A DNA stretch of 42,944 nt from Chloroflexota bacterium (lineage in GTDB: Bacteria > Chloroflexota > Chloroflexia > Chloroflexales > Roseiflexaceae), in assembly GCA_018969485.1 (NCBI GenBank), contig JAGWYG010000022.1, positions 1 to 42,944 on the forward strand. The letters are read 5' to 3'. Shown one piece after another: positions 19,094 to 27,324 of this stretch. The notes beneath the pieces are model-generated. The model saw nothing but the letters and a program-made list of their open reading frames with translations, had not been told where the DNA came from and ran no database searches. A program made the translations under genes and the position numbers. Each line of letters opens with the position of its first letter. The first letter of the stretch is position 1.

Positions 19094-20245
19094 TCATGGG
19101 TGGGCGATGCCGCCGAGCAGCCGCGCCAGGCCTGCGCGGAGCTGTGATTCGGCGACGAGACACGAGATCATCAGGTGGGTGCCGTGGTCGTAGCTGTAGA
19201 AATATCCGGGATGCACGAGCACGCCATGCTCGAGCAGATGCAGTACCAGGCGCTCTTCATCGGGCCAGCCGGCGATGGCGGGGAACAGGTAGTAGCCACC
19301 ATCGGGCGGCTGGGCGGTGATCTGGTGGCTGGTGCCCAGGAGCTCCAGCGCGATGCGGATGTTGTGCCGGATGTGCCGGCGCATCTGCCCGATGAAGGCG
19401 CCACCATCCCGCATGATCACCGGCAGCATCGCCTGGATCAGTCCGCTCGACGACAGGTACATGTCGTTGAGGATCTCGAGGCGTTCACCGTACTGCTGGT
19501 GTGCCGGCGCGTTGCAGGCAATCCAGCCGAGCTTCAGGTCGGGCAGAGCGAACATCTTGGAGATGCCGTTGAGCATGAAGACCGGCAACTCGGGATGGAG
19601 CGCGGCGAACGGCGGCACGTGATCGACGCTGTAGCCGAACTCGGCGAAGACCTCGTCGCATACCACCGGCAGTTGCAGTGCGGTGAGCGCCGGAAGCGCC
19701 GCCCGGACCACCATGCCGGTCGGGTTGTGCGGCGAGATGACCAGCACCAGGCGCGTGCGCCCGTCGGCCTGGGCGCGCAGGCTCGCCTGGTCGATCTGCC
19801 AGCCGTGGCGCTCGTCGAGCGCGTAGGGGCGCAGCTCGACGCGGTGAATGCCGGCGAGATATTCGAGCAGCGGATAGCTGACCGCCGGCGTGAGAATGTT
19901 GTCGCCCGGATCGGTGAGCAGCGCCAGCAGCAGGCCGTACGCCTCACTGGTGCTGGCGGTGATCGCGATCTGCGCCGGCGGAATGCTGCAGGCGGGGGTA
20001 CGGCCAGCGTAGTAGTGTGCGATCGCCGCGCGTGCCGCCGGCGCACCGCGGGCATCGGGCTCATAGCGGCGCGCGACCCAGTACGCGTCGGCGGCCTGCG
20101 ACAGCAGCGCAGCCGGAAACACATGCCCGTGGTGCGTCGGATTGCTGCTGGTCAGATCAATGTAGCCGCCGCGGGCGATCCGGCGCTGGCGGGCGACCTC
20201 GATCGGGTTGGGCGTCAGATCGTCGAATGCGAGAAACCCGGTCAT
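19094..20245 (-). CDS. PLP-dependent aminotransferase, class I/II
   Basis: A 383-residue fold-type I aminotransferase. The pattern IDLTSSNPTHHG, RYEPDARGAPAARAAIAHYY, ISPHNPTGMVV, VVCDEVFAEF and LNGISKMFALPDLKLGW is typical of this family, with the PLP-binding lysine at about residue 230 in GISKMF. The amino acid acted on cannot be assigned from sequence. ATG 20245 is preceded by GAGGCAGGG on its strand. It is followed closely by iolB, an uncommon pairing. Confidence 0.88.
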   Translation of the reverse strand: MTGFLAFDDLTPNPIEVARQRRIARGGYIDLTSSNPTHHGHVFPAALLSQAADAYWVARRYEPDARGAPAARAAIAHYYAGRTPACSIPPAQIAITASTSEAYGLLLALLTDPGDNILTPAVSYPLLEYLAGIHRVELRPYALDERHGWQIDQASLRAQADGRTRLVLVISPHNPTGMVVRAALPALTALQLPVVCDEVFAEFGYSVDHVPPFAALHPELPVFMLNGISKMFALPDLKLGWIACNAPAHQQYGERLEILNDMYLSSSGLIQAMLPVIMRDGGAFIGQMRRHIRHNIRIALELLGTSHQITAQPPDGGYYLFPAIAGWPDEERLVLHLLEHGVLVHPGYFYSYDHGTHLMISCLVAESQLRAGLARLLGGIAHP

Positions 20246-20333
20246 GCCCTGCCTCGTCTGTGCCACACGGCCATGCGCGCCGCAGCGCTGGGCGCCGCCG
20301 TAGTATACCGCAGCACGCGTGGCCGCACCGGCG

Positions 20334-20690
20334 TCACGGCTGCGGGCGTTCGCCCAGCCGCATGATGAACAGCCGCTCGCCGAGCTCGAACGCGATGCTC
20401 CCCCGCGGCACGCGGGTCATCCGCCAGACGGCGAAGTACTCCGAGGTGGTGAAGACCGAGGACGGCGCACACAGGGAATCCGGCACCCCCGTGCCGCCGG
20501 GCGTCCGACAGTTGGGCGTATTGGTCACGAACGCCCGGTAGGTCACATCGCCGAACGTCAGCGACAGCGTCTGTGGCGTGACGACGCGGCGTTGCACCGC
20601 GACGACGCCGGCGGTCAGCGTGAAGGCTGCGACCAGCACGACGATCATGCTGCCGATCGCGGCACCCTGGAGCAATCGCCCGGGAGTCAT
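20334..20690 (-). CDS. Small membrane-anchored protein, unknown
   Basis: A 118-residue protein with one hydrophobic segment near the N-terminus (about residues 10-30) and a hydrophilic C-terminal part with two cysteines that could pair (NTPNCRTPGG and PDSLCAP). I do not recognise a family. ATG 20690 has AGGAGG on its strand at good spacing, which supports a real gene; the predicted topology puts most of the protein outside the cytoplasm. It is transcribed divergently from the rmlD-like gene and upstream of the aminotransferase. Confidence 0.6.
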   Translation of the reverse strand: MTPGRLLQGAAIGSMIVVLVAAFTLTAGVVAVQRRVVTPQTLSLTFGDVTYRAFVTNTPNCRTPGGTGVPDSLCAPSSVFTTSEYFAVWRMTRVPRGSIAFELGERLFIMRLGERPQP

Positions 20691-20775
20691 GGCGGCCTCC
20701 TGCGTGCAAACACTGTCCCCGACGGGCCGTGCGCGGCGCGGCGCCGCGGCCTCCTGCTTCATTGTACCTGAAAGG

Positions 20776-20804
20776 TTGACGGGTGTTCCCGGATCGCCTA
20801 TGAT
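20776..20804 (+). promoter_or_regulatory. Near-consensus promoter placing +1 at the rmlD start codon
   Basis: TTGACG (20776-20781), a 17-base spacer and TATGAT (20799-20804) match the housekeeping sigma consensus at ten of twelve positions. Transcription would begin about seven bases after the -10 box, at or next to ATG 20811, and no ribosome binding site lies between. This predicts a leaderless message. Confidence 0.65.
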
Positions 20805-20810
20805 GACGGC

Positions 20811-21644
20811 ATGCGAATCGCGATCACCGGCGCTGCCGGCCAGCTCGGCCGTGCGCTGTGCGCCGCCCTACAGCCCGCGCACGACATCGTGCCTCTCGAC
20901 CACGCGGCGCTCGAGCTGAGCGATCCGGCCAGCGCGTCGCGTATTGCCGCGACTGGTGCCGACGTCGTCATTCATAGCGCAGCCCACACCAACGTCGACG
21001 GCTGTGCCCGCGAGCCAGACCGGGCGTACCGGATCAACGGGCTGGGCACGCGCTACGTCGCGCTGGGCTGCCGGCGGATCGGCGCGACGCTGGTCTACAT
21101 CAGCACCAACGAGGTCTTCGGTGGCGATGCGGCGCAGCCGTACCTGGAATACGACGCCACGGCGCCGGTCAATCCGTATGGCGCCAGCAAACTGGTGGGC
21201 GAGCAGGCCGTCCGCGAGCGTCTCGCCGCCCACTACATCGTGCGGGTCGCGTGGCTGTTTGGGGGCGAGCGCAACTTTGTGCGCACCGTGCTGCGGCTGG
21301 CCGGCGAGCGCAGCGAACTGGCGATGGTCGCCGACGAGATCGGCAGCCCGACGGCGGCGCCGGACGCGGCGGCTGCCATCGCCCGGCTGATCGACACCGG
21401 CGTCTACGGTACCTACCACATCGTGAATGCCGGCCACTGCTCGCGCTTCGACCTCGCCCGCGCGGTGCTCGATGCGGCCGGGCGCCACGATGTCGCGCTG
21501 CGCCCGATCGCGCTGGCCGACTACCCGCGGCCGAGCCGTGTGCCGCTGTACACCCCGCTGCGCAATCTGGCCGCCGCCGAACTCGGGATCACCCTGCGCG
21601 ATTGGCGCGCTGCGGTCACCGAGGCGGTGCTGGCGCTGCGTTGA
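20811..21644 (+). CDS. dTDP-4-dehydrorhamnose reductase-like (RmlD family)
   Basis: A 277-residue short-chain dehydrogenase-like enzyme of the RmlD/extended SDR group, which uses NADPH to reduce a dTDP-4-keto-6-deoxysugar. The nucleotide motif GAAGQLGRAL is at the N-terminus, followed by HSAAHTNVDGCAREPDRAYRIN, STNEVFGG and the catalytic YGASK. The rest (GTYHIVNAGHCSRFDLA) matches RmlD proteins. The other rml genes are not present, so rhamnose as product is inferred from the family. It is 10 bases upstream of a GT2 gene and heads a three-gene operon. Confidence 0.88.
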   Translation: MRIAITGAAGQLGRALCAALQPAHDIVPLDHAALELSDPASASRIAATGADVVIHSAAHTNVDGCAREPDRAYRINGLGTRYVALGCRRIGATLVYISTNEVFGGDAAQPYLEYDATAPVNPYGASKLVGEQAVRERLAAHYIVRVAWLFGGERNFVRTVLRLAGERSELAMVADEIGSPTAAPDAAAAIARLIDTGVYGTYHIVNAGHCSRFDLARAVLDAAGRHDVALRPIALADYPRPSRVPLYTPLRNLAAAELGITLRDWRAAVTEAVLALR

Positions 21645-21654
21645 GGCCACTGTG

Positions 21655-22623
21655 ATGCGCGAGACCCTCTCGATCGATGTGATCATTCCGAATTACAACG
21701 GCGCAGCCTACCTGCCGGTGTGCCTCGCATCACTGCAGCGCCAGACGCGCGGCGACGCACGGATCACGGTCGTCGATGACGCCTCGACCGACGGTTCGGC
21801 GGCGGTGGTCGCGGCGTGTCCCGGGGTACGCTGGCTGGCGCTGCCGCACAATCTCGGCTTTGCCGCCGCGGCAAACGCCGCGATCGCCGCGACCGATGGC
21901 GACGTCGTGGTGTTGCTCAACAACGATACCGAGGCCAGCCCCGGCTGGCTCGCGGCGCTGGTCGGCGCACTCGAAGCCGATCCGACGGTGGCGTTCGCCG
22001 CCAGCAAGCTGATGCTGTTCGACGAGCGCGATCGCATCCATTCGGCTGGCGACACCTACCGTGCCGACGGCGTCCCGGGCAACCGCGGCGTCTGGCAGCG
22101 CGATACCGGGCAGTACGACGATCAGCCCGAGGTCTTCGGGCCATGTGCCGGTGCAGCGGCCTACCGCCGCAGCGCGCTGGCGGCGCTCGCCGAGGCTGGC
22201 CGGGTGTTCGACGAAGATCTCGTGATGTATTGCGAGGATGTCGATCTGAACCTGCGGGCGCGGCGCCAGGGCCTGCGCACGCGCTTCGTCCCCGAGGCGG
22301 TGGTGTATCATCGCCTGAGCGCGACGGGCGGCGGGCGGCTGGCGAGCTACTACTGCGGCCGCAACTTCCTGCTGGTCTGGGCGAAGAACATGCCCGCGCC
22401 GCTGGCGCGCCGACACTGGTGGGGCATGCTGCGCACCCAACTGCGGCTGGCCGGCGAGGCGGCGTGGCACAGCCGCGAGCCGGCAGCCCGGGCGCGGCTG
22501 GCCGGCCAGCTTGCCGGTCTGCGCGCGCTGCCGCGCTTCATCGCCAAGCGCCAGCCGCTCGATGACGCCGGCGTGTCGGCGCTGCAAGGCGCGTTGCTCG
22601 ACACGACAGGAGGGGCGTCGTGA
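21655..22623 (+). CDS. Glycosyltransferase family 2 (rhamnosyltransferase-like)
   Basis: A 322-residue GT-A enzyme. The N-terminus has DVIIPNYNGAAYLPVCLASL, DDASTDGS and LNNDTEASPGWL (the metal-binding DxD-like region), and CEDVDLNLRARRQGLRTRF further on, as in inverting GT2 transferases that add rhamnose or similar sugars to surface glycans. ATG 21655 lies 10 bases after the rmlD-like gene; the longer frame would read through that gene and is rejected. The stop overlaps the next gene's start (TGATG). The pairing with an RmlD-like reductase suggests that a deoxysugar is the donor moiety (inference). Confidence 0.88.
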   Translation: MRETLSIDVIIPNYNGAAYLPVCLASLQRQTRGDARITVVDDASTDGSAAVVAACPGVRWLALPHNLGFAAAANAAIAATDGDVVVLLNNDTEASPGWLAALVGALEADPTVAFAASKLMLFDERDRIHSAGDTYRADGVPGNRGVWQRDTGQYDDQPEVFGPCAGAAAYRRSALAALAEAGRVFDEDLVMYCEDVDLNLRARRQGLRTRFVPEAVVYHRLSATGGGRLASYYCGRNFLLVWAKNMPAPLARRHWWGMLRTQLRLAGEAAWHSREPAARARLAGQLAGLRALPRFIAKRQPLDDAGVSALQGALLDTTGGAS

Positions 22624-23396
22624 TGCGGCAAGGCGGTGATCCGCAGCTCTCGATTGTCGTACCGGTCTACAACGAGGCGCGGCGACTGCCGCCGTCGCTG
22701 GCGACGCTGCTGGCGTTCAGCGCGACGCTGCCGTATGGTGCCGAGGTGATCATCGCCGACGACGGCAGCACCGATGCGACGGCGGCGCTGGTCGAGGCGC
22801 TGGTGCCGTCGCAGGCGCAGCTGCGCCTGGTACGGCTGGCGCATCGTGGCAAGGGGTTTGCGGTGCGGGCGGGCGTGCTGGCGGCGCGTGGCGACTATGT
22901 GCTGGTGTGTGACGTCGATCTGGCTGTGCCGCTGGACGAGTGGTCGCGCCTGCGCGAGGCGCTCGAGGCCGGCTACGATGTGGCGATCGGCTCGCGCGAG
23001 GGGGCGGGTGCGCGCCGCGTGGGCGAGCCGTGGCATCGTCATGCGATGGGCAGGGTGTTCAACGCCATCGTGCGCGCCCTGGTGGTGGGTCAGTTCCAGG
23101 ATACCCAGTGTGGGTTCAAGGCGTTTCGCGGCGCGGTGGCGCGCGATCTGTTCGAGCGCGTGCAGATCTATGGCGAACATGCGCCGCTGGTGCGTGGTGC
23201 CGCGGTCACGGCATATGATGTCGAGGTGCTGTACCTGGCCGTCACCCGCGGCTATCGCGTCGCCGAAGTACCGGTGCCCTGGTTTTACGGCGAAGAGACG
23301 AAGGTCAGTGCGCTGCGCGACGCCTGGCGCAATCTGCGCGATGTCCTGCGGGTGCGCTGGCTGGCGTTGCGCGGGGTCTACGGCCGCGGGCGCTGA
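22623..23396 (+). CDS. Glycosyltransferase family 2, dolichyl-phosphate glucosyltransferase-like
   Basis: A 257-residue GT2 enzyme close to the ALG5/dolichyl-phosphate beta-glucosyltransferase type, which loads a sugar from a nucleotide onto a polyprenyl phosphate at the inner membrane face. Visible motifs: LSIVVPVYNEARRLPPSL, IADDGSTDAT, CDVDLAVPLDEW and TQCGFKAFRG. There is no membrane segment. ATG 22623 overlaps the upstream stop in TGATG, with AGGAGG at 22608-22613; GTG 22620 is an alternative. It is the last gene of the rmlD-gt2-gt2 operon. Confidence 0.85.
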   Translation: MRQGGDPQLSIVVPVYNEARRLPPSLATLLAFSATLPYGAEVIIADDGSTDATAALVEALVPSQAQLRLVRLAHRGKGFAVRAGVLAARGDYVLVCDVDLAVPLDEWSRLREALEAGYDVAIGSREGAGARRVGEPWHRHAMGRVFNAIVRALVVGQFQDTQCGFKAFRGAVARDLFERVQIYGEHAPLVRGAAVTAYDVEVLYLAVTRGYRVAEVPVPWFYGEETKVSALRDAWRNLRDVLRVRWLALRGVYGRGR

Positions 23397-23451
23397 TCCG
23401 GCCAGCCCGCCCTGTCGCTCGGTGGCCTGGCATGGGGCCGCGCGCGGCGCC

Positions 23452-23621
23452 GCCGCCGGCCCGCCGGACGCCCGCGATCCTGCGCCACCGCATCGCCGCA
23501 CACCGCTGCTGCCGGTGGCCCCGCCGCCTGGCGCGGATCGGGTTGCCGCCGGCCCGCCGGACGCCCGCGGTTCCACGCCACCGCATCGCCGCACACCGCT
23601 GCTGCCGGTGGCCCCGCCGCC
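23452..23621. repeat. Two copies of a 77-base direct repeat
   Basis: Copies at 23452-23528 and 23545-23621 (period 93) are identical except in a six-base block (ATCCTG versus GTTCCA) in the middle. Both begin GCCGCCGGCCCGCCGG and end GTGGCCCCGCCGCC. The even spacing and near identity suggest recent duplication or gene conversion. Confidence 0.85.
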
Positions 23622-23640
23622 GGGCGTGCCGACCGCCATG

Positions 23641-23729
23641 CCCCGGCCCTGCGCCCGCGTGGCGGCTCGCGAGGTGCTGGCCGGCAGCCTGCCGACCCCG
23701 CCCCGGCCCTGCGCCCGCGTGGCGGCTCG
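23641..23729. repeat. Two copies of a 29-base direct repeat
   Basis: A 29-base segment beginning CCCCGGCCCTGCGCCCG occurs at 23641-23669 and again at 23701-23729, exactly 60 bases apart and identical. It lies just after the 77-base repeats and before the ssb gene's end. Confidence 0.85.
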
Positions 23730-23918
23730 GCGGGTGCGGTTACACCGGCGGCACAAATCGCCGGCGCGTGGCATACCGCCCCGCGCCAGCGCCACCCAGC
23801 ACCCGGCGTGTCACGTATGCGCCGTGCGCCGAGATCAGCCGCCCCACCCGCGGCCAGCGCAACATGCACCGGCGTGCGGCACGCTGCCAGCACACACGGT
23901 CGTGCGGCGACGAGCGCG

Positions 23919-24308
23919 TCACTCGGCGGCGTCGGCCGCCTCCGCCCCGGCCGAGTCATCGCGGCCGTCGAGGATCAGCACCTCTTCAGCGCGCACCAGC
24001 ACGCGCCAGCGCCGCGCGCCGCTCTCACGATCCTCCCAGCTCTGTGTCTGCAGGCTCCCCGACACCCACACGCGACTCCCGCGGTGCACCAGCGAGCTGA
24101 CCTGCACCGCCAGCCGTTCCCAGGCCTCAACCGTCGTCCACTCGGTCTCGTAGCTGCGCTCGCCGTCTTCGCCGCGTGGGCCGATGCGGCGGGTTGCGAT
24201 GCGGAACGACGCCACATCGACACCCGAGGCGAGGTTGCGGTGCTCGGGAGCATCGCCAGCCCAGCCCAACAACTCCACGCGATTGACCGTTCCCCTGATG
24301 GCACGCAT
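23919..24308 (-). CDS. ssb: Single-stranded DNA-binding protein
   Basis: A 129-residue SSB that coats single-stranded DNA in replication, repair and recombination. The OB-fold is seen in IRGTVNRVELLGWAGDAPEHR, VASFRIATRR, TTVEAWERLAVQVSSLVHRGSRVWVSG and a C-terminal acidic tail (AGAEAADAAE), which differs from the usual DDDIPF tip. That missing tip would weaken partner binding if the family rule applies. It stands alone, not beside rpsF/rpsR, so it could be an accessory paralogue. Confidence 0.85.
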   Translation of the reverse strand: MRAIRGTVNRVELLGWAGDAPEHRNLASGVDVASFRIATRRIGPRGEDGERSYETEWTTVEAWERLAVQVSSLVHRGSRVWVSGSLQTQSWEDRESGARRWRVLVRAEEVLILDGRDDSAGAEAADAAE

Positions 24309-24525
24309 GCGCGGTCCCCGTCATGCGCCGGCCGCGCTGGCCAGCGCGTCTGTGCATCGCACAGATGGCGATGCTATTCAGATACCGCAAGACCCGCGCC
24401 TGCGTGATGGGTGAATCGGGGATATACTGACATCCGGTCGAGCATGCTGCGGCTGCCATGCCGCGTGCTCGTCGTGCCATTCCAGATTGCTCCCGCCGGG
24501 ATGCCCATGACGGACAGGAGGGTGC

Positions 24526-25359
24526 ATGCAGCTCGGAATCTTCTCGACGGTCTTCGAGCGACCGACGCTGGCGGCGCGGCTCGACGCCATCCGCGACGCC
24601 GGATTCGGCGCGGTGCAGTTTCACATGCAGTGCGCCGGGCTGGCGCCCATGCCGGAGGTCATCGATGATGCGCTGGCGCAGGCGATCGGCGACGCGCACC
24701 GTGCCCGCGGCCTGACGGTCGCGGCGCTGTCTGGCACGTTCAATATGATCCACCCCGACGAGGGCGTGCGCGAGCGCGGATTCGCGGGGCTGGCCGCGGT
24801 CGCCCGCGCGGCAGCGCTGATGGGTGCGCCGGTCGTGACGCTCTGCAGCGGCACCTGGGACACCGAATCGATGTGGCGCGCCCACCCCGACAACCAGAAC
24901 GCTGCCGCCTGGGCGCGGTGTGAAGCCGCGATGCAGCGGGCGGCCGCGCTCGGCGGGCAGCACGGCGTCATCATGGCCTTCGAGCCCGAAGTTGCCAACG
25001 TCCTGGATTCGGCGGCGCGGGCGCGGCGCATGCTCGACAGCATCGGTTCGCCATGGCTGAAGGTCGTCTTCGACGGCGCCAACATCTTTCACCACGGCGA
25101 ACTCGCGCGACAGCACGCGATCATCGACGAGGCGATCGCGCTGCTCGGGCGCGACATCGTGCACGCCCATGCCAAGGACCTCGACCAGGACGGTGCGGCG
25201 GGCAAACTGGCGGCGGGCACCGGCGTGCTCGATTACCCGCACTATCTGGCCGGGCTGCGGCGTGCCGGCTTCGCCGGGCCGCTGGTGCTCCACGGCCTCA
25301 GCGAGGCGCAGGTCGCCGCGTGCCGTGCGTTCGTCGCCGACGCGCTGGCGCGCGCCTGA
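24526..25359 (+). CDS. Xylose isomerase-like TIM barrel (sugar phosphate isomerase/epimerase)
   Basis: A 277-residue protein of the AP-endonuclease-2/xylose-isomerase-like superfamily. It starts MQLGIFSTVFERPTLAARLDAI and has the barrel-strand patterns AGFGAVQFHM, VVTLCSGT, GVIMAFEPE, WLKVVFDGANIF and VHAHAKDL, with acidic and histidine residues suited to a metal site. Such proteins isomerise or epimerise sugars, or act as inosose/hydroxypyruvate-type enzymes; the substrate is open. ATG 24526 is preceded by AGGAGG at 24516-24521. It is transcribed away from ssb and towards the act operon, ending in a shared hairpin. Confidence 0.8.
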   Translation: MQLGIFSTVFERPTLAARLDAIRDAGFGAVQFHMQCAGLAPMPEVIDDALAQAIGDAHRARGLTVAALSGTFNMIHPDEGVRERGFAGLAAVARAAALMGAPVVTLCSGTWDTESMWRAHPDNQNAAAWARCEAAMQRAAALGGQHGVIMAFEPEVANVLDSAARARRMLDSIGSPWLKVVFDGANIFHHGELARQHAIIDEAIALLGRDIVHAHAKDLDQDGAAGKLAAGTGVLDYPHYLAGLRRAGFAGPLVLHGLSEAQVAACRAFVADALARA

Positions 25360-25407
25360 GCGCACATGCCACGGATGGTCGTGCCGGCGTGGCACCGCCA
25401 GAGACGC

Positions 25408-25438
25408 ACACAGCCCCGCCGATCCGGCGGGGCTGTGT
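25408..25438. terminator. Bidirectional terminator hairpin
   Basis: A perfect 13-base stem (25408-25420 with 25426-25438) with a 5-base GATCC loop lies between the convergent TIM-barrel gene and actF. Both transcripts would meet it 22 to 49 bases after their stop codons. T-runs are absent, but the stem alone is strong. Confidence 0.65.
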
Positions 25439-25459
25439 CGCATCGGCAGCGCGCCGGGC

Positions 25460-26680
25460 TCAGTGTGCCGCCGCCTCGTGCTGACCATGGCCATGCCCGG
25501 CGTGCTGCTGCTCGAGCAGCGCCAGGCGATGATCATGCTTCGGCAGCAGCGAACGGCTCGCCAGATTGCGCAGATACAGCGCCAGCCACAGCCCGCCGAT
25601 CGCCACCAGCGCCAGTGGATCCAGCCAGTGGATGTGGAACCCCGTCTCGTGATGGAATGCCGGCATGATCGTCCAGAAGACGAACACCACCTCGATGCCG
25701 ATGATGTACGCGGCCACCGCCGTGAGGAACGTGATGTTGCGCTTGGCATGGCGCGACAGCAGCAGGAAGAACGGCACAAAGAAGTGGCCGAAGAACAGCA
25801 TCAGCGCCACGACTTCCCAGCCGCCCTTGAAGCGGTACGCGTACCAGAACGTCTCTTCGGGGATGTTGCCCGACCAGATGATCAGAAACTGCGAGAAGTT
25901 CAGGTACGTCCATACCACGATGAAGGCGAACTGGAACTTGCCCAGATCGTGCAGCCGATCGACCGGGATGGTGTAGGGGAGCAGGCCACGCGACGACAGA
26001 AACCACATCACCAGGATGCTGAAGGCGAACGTCGATACCAGCATCCCGGCGACGAATGCCACCGGATACATCGACGAGAACCACTCCGGCTCGAGCGACA
26101 TGCCCCAGTCGGTGGCCGCGAGCATCCAGCTCAATGCCAGCACCACGATCCCCGGGCCGGCGATCGTGCGCATCCGGTCGCGCAGGCGCGCATCGCCGGT
26201 GCGATCGCGCTCGTTCGACGTCCGGTACAGCAGCAGGGCAAGGCCGATCCACAGCACGAAATAGATCACCGATCGCAGGATGAAGCCCGTCTGATTGAGG
26301 AACGGCGTCTTCAGCGCGATCACCTCGTACTTGGCCACGATCTTCGGATCCATCCAGGGATAGAGCGCCCCCATCCCGATGATCACCGGAATGAACAGCA
26401 GCGCCATCAGCGGCAGCGTCAGCGCTGCCGACTCCAGGTGGCGCCGCAGCATCAGGCCCCACACACCATCGGTGACCGACTCGATCATCAGCACCAGGAG
26501 TGCGCCGAGCGCCAAGACCATCCAGAAGAAGTAGGCGAACAGATACGAGTGAAAGAACTGGGCGCCGCTGACCACGCCACCGATCACCGCAAGCAGCGCC
26601 GCGACGCCACCCACGATCAGGGCGATGCGCTGGATGCGCTGCAGCGTGCCGCGGGCCGCATCGGAAAGTTCTGAAACCAT
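25460..26680 (-). CDS. actF: Alternative complex III subunit ActF (membrane)
   Basis: A 406-residue membrane protein with about ten hydrophobic segments, the ActF/NrfD-like subunit of alternative complex III. Typical patterns: FFHSYLFAYFFWMVLALGALL, SNERDRTGDARLRDRMR, DWGMSLEPEWFSSMYPV and WTYLNFSQFLIIWSGNIPEE. It anchors the complex and probably takes part in the quinol-linked proton path (known of the family). The histidine-rich C-terminal tail (HGHGQHEAAAH) is notable. ATG 26680 has AGGGGG upstream on its strand; a longer frame enters actE and is rejected. Last gene of the operon. Confidence 0.93.
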   Translation of the reverse strand: MVSELSDAARGTLQRIQRIALIVGGVAALLAVIGGVVSGAQFFHSYLFAYFFWMVLALGALLVLMIESVTDGVWGLMLRRHLESAALTLPLMALLFIPVIIGMGALYPWMDPKIVAKYEVIALKTPFLNQTGFILRSVIYFVLWIGLALLLYRTSNERDRTGDARLRDRMRTIAGPGIVVLALSWMLAATDWGMSLEPEWFSSMYPVAFVAGMLVSTFAFSILVMWFLSSRGLLPYTIPVDRLHDLGKFQFAFIVVWTYLNFSQFLIIWSGNIPEETFWYAYRFKGGWEVVALMLFFGHFFVPFFLLLSRHAKRNITFLTAVAAYIIGIEVVFVFWTIMPAFHHETGFHIHWLDPLALVAIGGLWLALYLRNLASRSLLPKHDHRLALLEQQHAGHGHGQHEAAAH

Positions 26681-26733
26681 GCGTTCCCCCTGGGTCGCCG
26701 TGCGACGCCGCCAGGCAGCGTCGCACCCACTGG

Positions 26734-27315
26734 CTATTCGGCCGGCGGATTCTTCTGCAGCTCGCGGATGTACGCGATGATCGCCCAGCGATCCTCGACG
26801 GTCTGGATGCGCGAGCGATAGCCGTACATGTTGCGGCGACCATTGCTGATCACATCGAACAGCTCGCCATCCGGCATCGCGACGATCCGCGGATCGTAGA
26901 ACGACGCCGGCCTGGGATTGAACTGCGGATAGACCGCCGAGCCCTTGCCATTCCCCACGCGGCCATGGCACACCGCACAGTAGATCGCGAAGCGCTCCTC
27001 GCCGCGGCTGAGCAGCTCCGGGGTGACCGTCAGCGGATTGCTCGGCACGTAGGCGCCTTCGGGCATGCCACCGACGCGGCCGGTCGCCGCCTCGTCGAGG
27101 CGCGTCGCGCCGCGGGCGACCGTATGCTCGACCAGCGGCCGCTGGGCCGCGCCATCGGCGAAGAAGTCGCTCTGCTGCAGCGGCTTGTACTTGGGCTGAT
27201 CATACATCTCGAGGTGGCACGCCGTCGTGAACCAGAGCAGACAGCATGCCGCCACGGCGAACTTCGCGAAGCCGGCGGGCGTCGGCCGCCGACGATGGGC
27301 TGTAATGCGCGACAT
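26734..27315 (-). CDS. actE: Alternative complex III subunit ActE (monoheme cytochrome c lipoprotein)
   Basis: A 193-residue protein with a signal segment (FAVAACCLLWFTTAC) whose last cysteine fits a lipobox, and one heme site CAVCH in a cytochrome c domain. In alternative complex III, ActE holds a single heme and passes electrons towards the acceptor. GAGGAG on the minus strand is five bases before ATG 27315; the codon three bases earlier is GTG. It lies between actD and actF with short gaps. Confidence 0.93.
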   Translation of the reverse strand: MSRITAHRRRPTPAGFAKFAVAACCLLWFTTACHLEMYDQPKYKPLQQSDFFADGAAQRPLVEHTVARGATRLDEAATGRVGGMPEGAYVPSNPLTVTPELLSRGEERFAIYCAVCHGRVGNGKGSAVYPQFNPRPASFYDPRIVAMPDGELFDVISNGRRNMYGYRSRIQTVEDRWAIIAYIRELQKNPPAE

Positions 27316-27324
27316 CACGGCTCC

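Larger units (their letters stand above)
23397..23918. other. Non-coding gap with repeats between convergent genes
   Basis: About 520 bases between the 3' ends of the GT2 gene and ssb. It holds two kinds of tandem repeat (listed separately) and no credible coding frame: open frames that cross it have repetitive, proline- and arginine-rich translations. No clear terminator with a T-run is visible. Confidence 0.6.
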
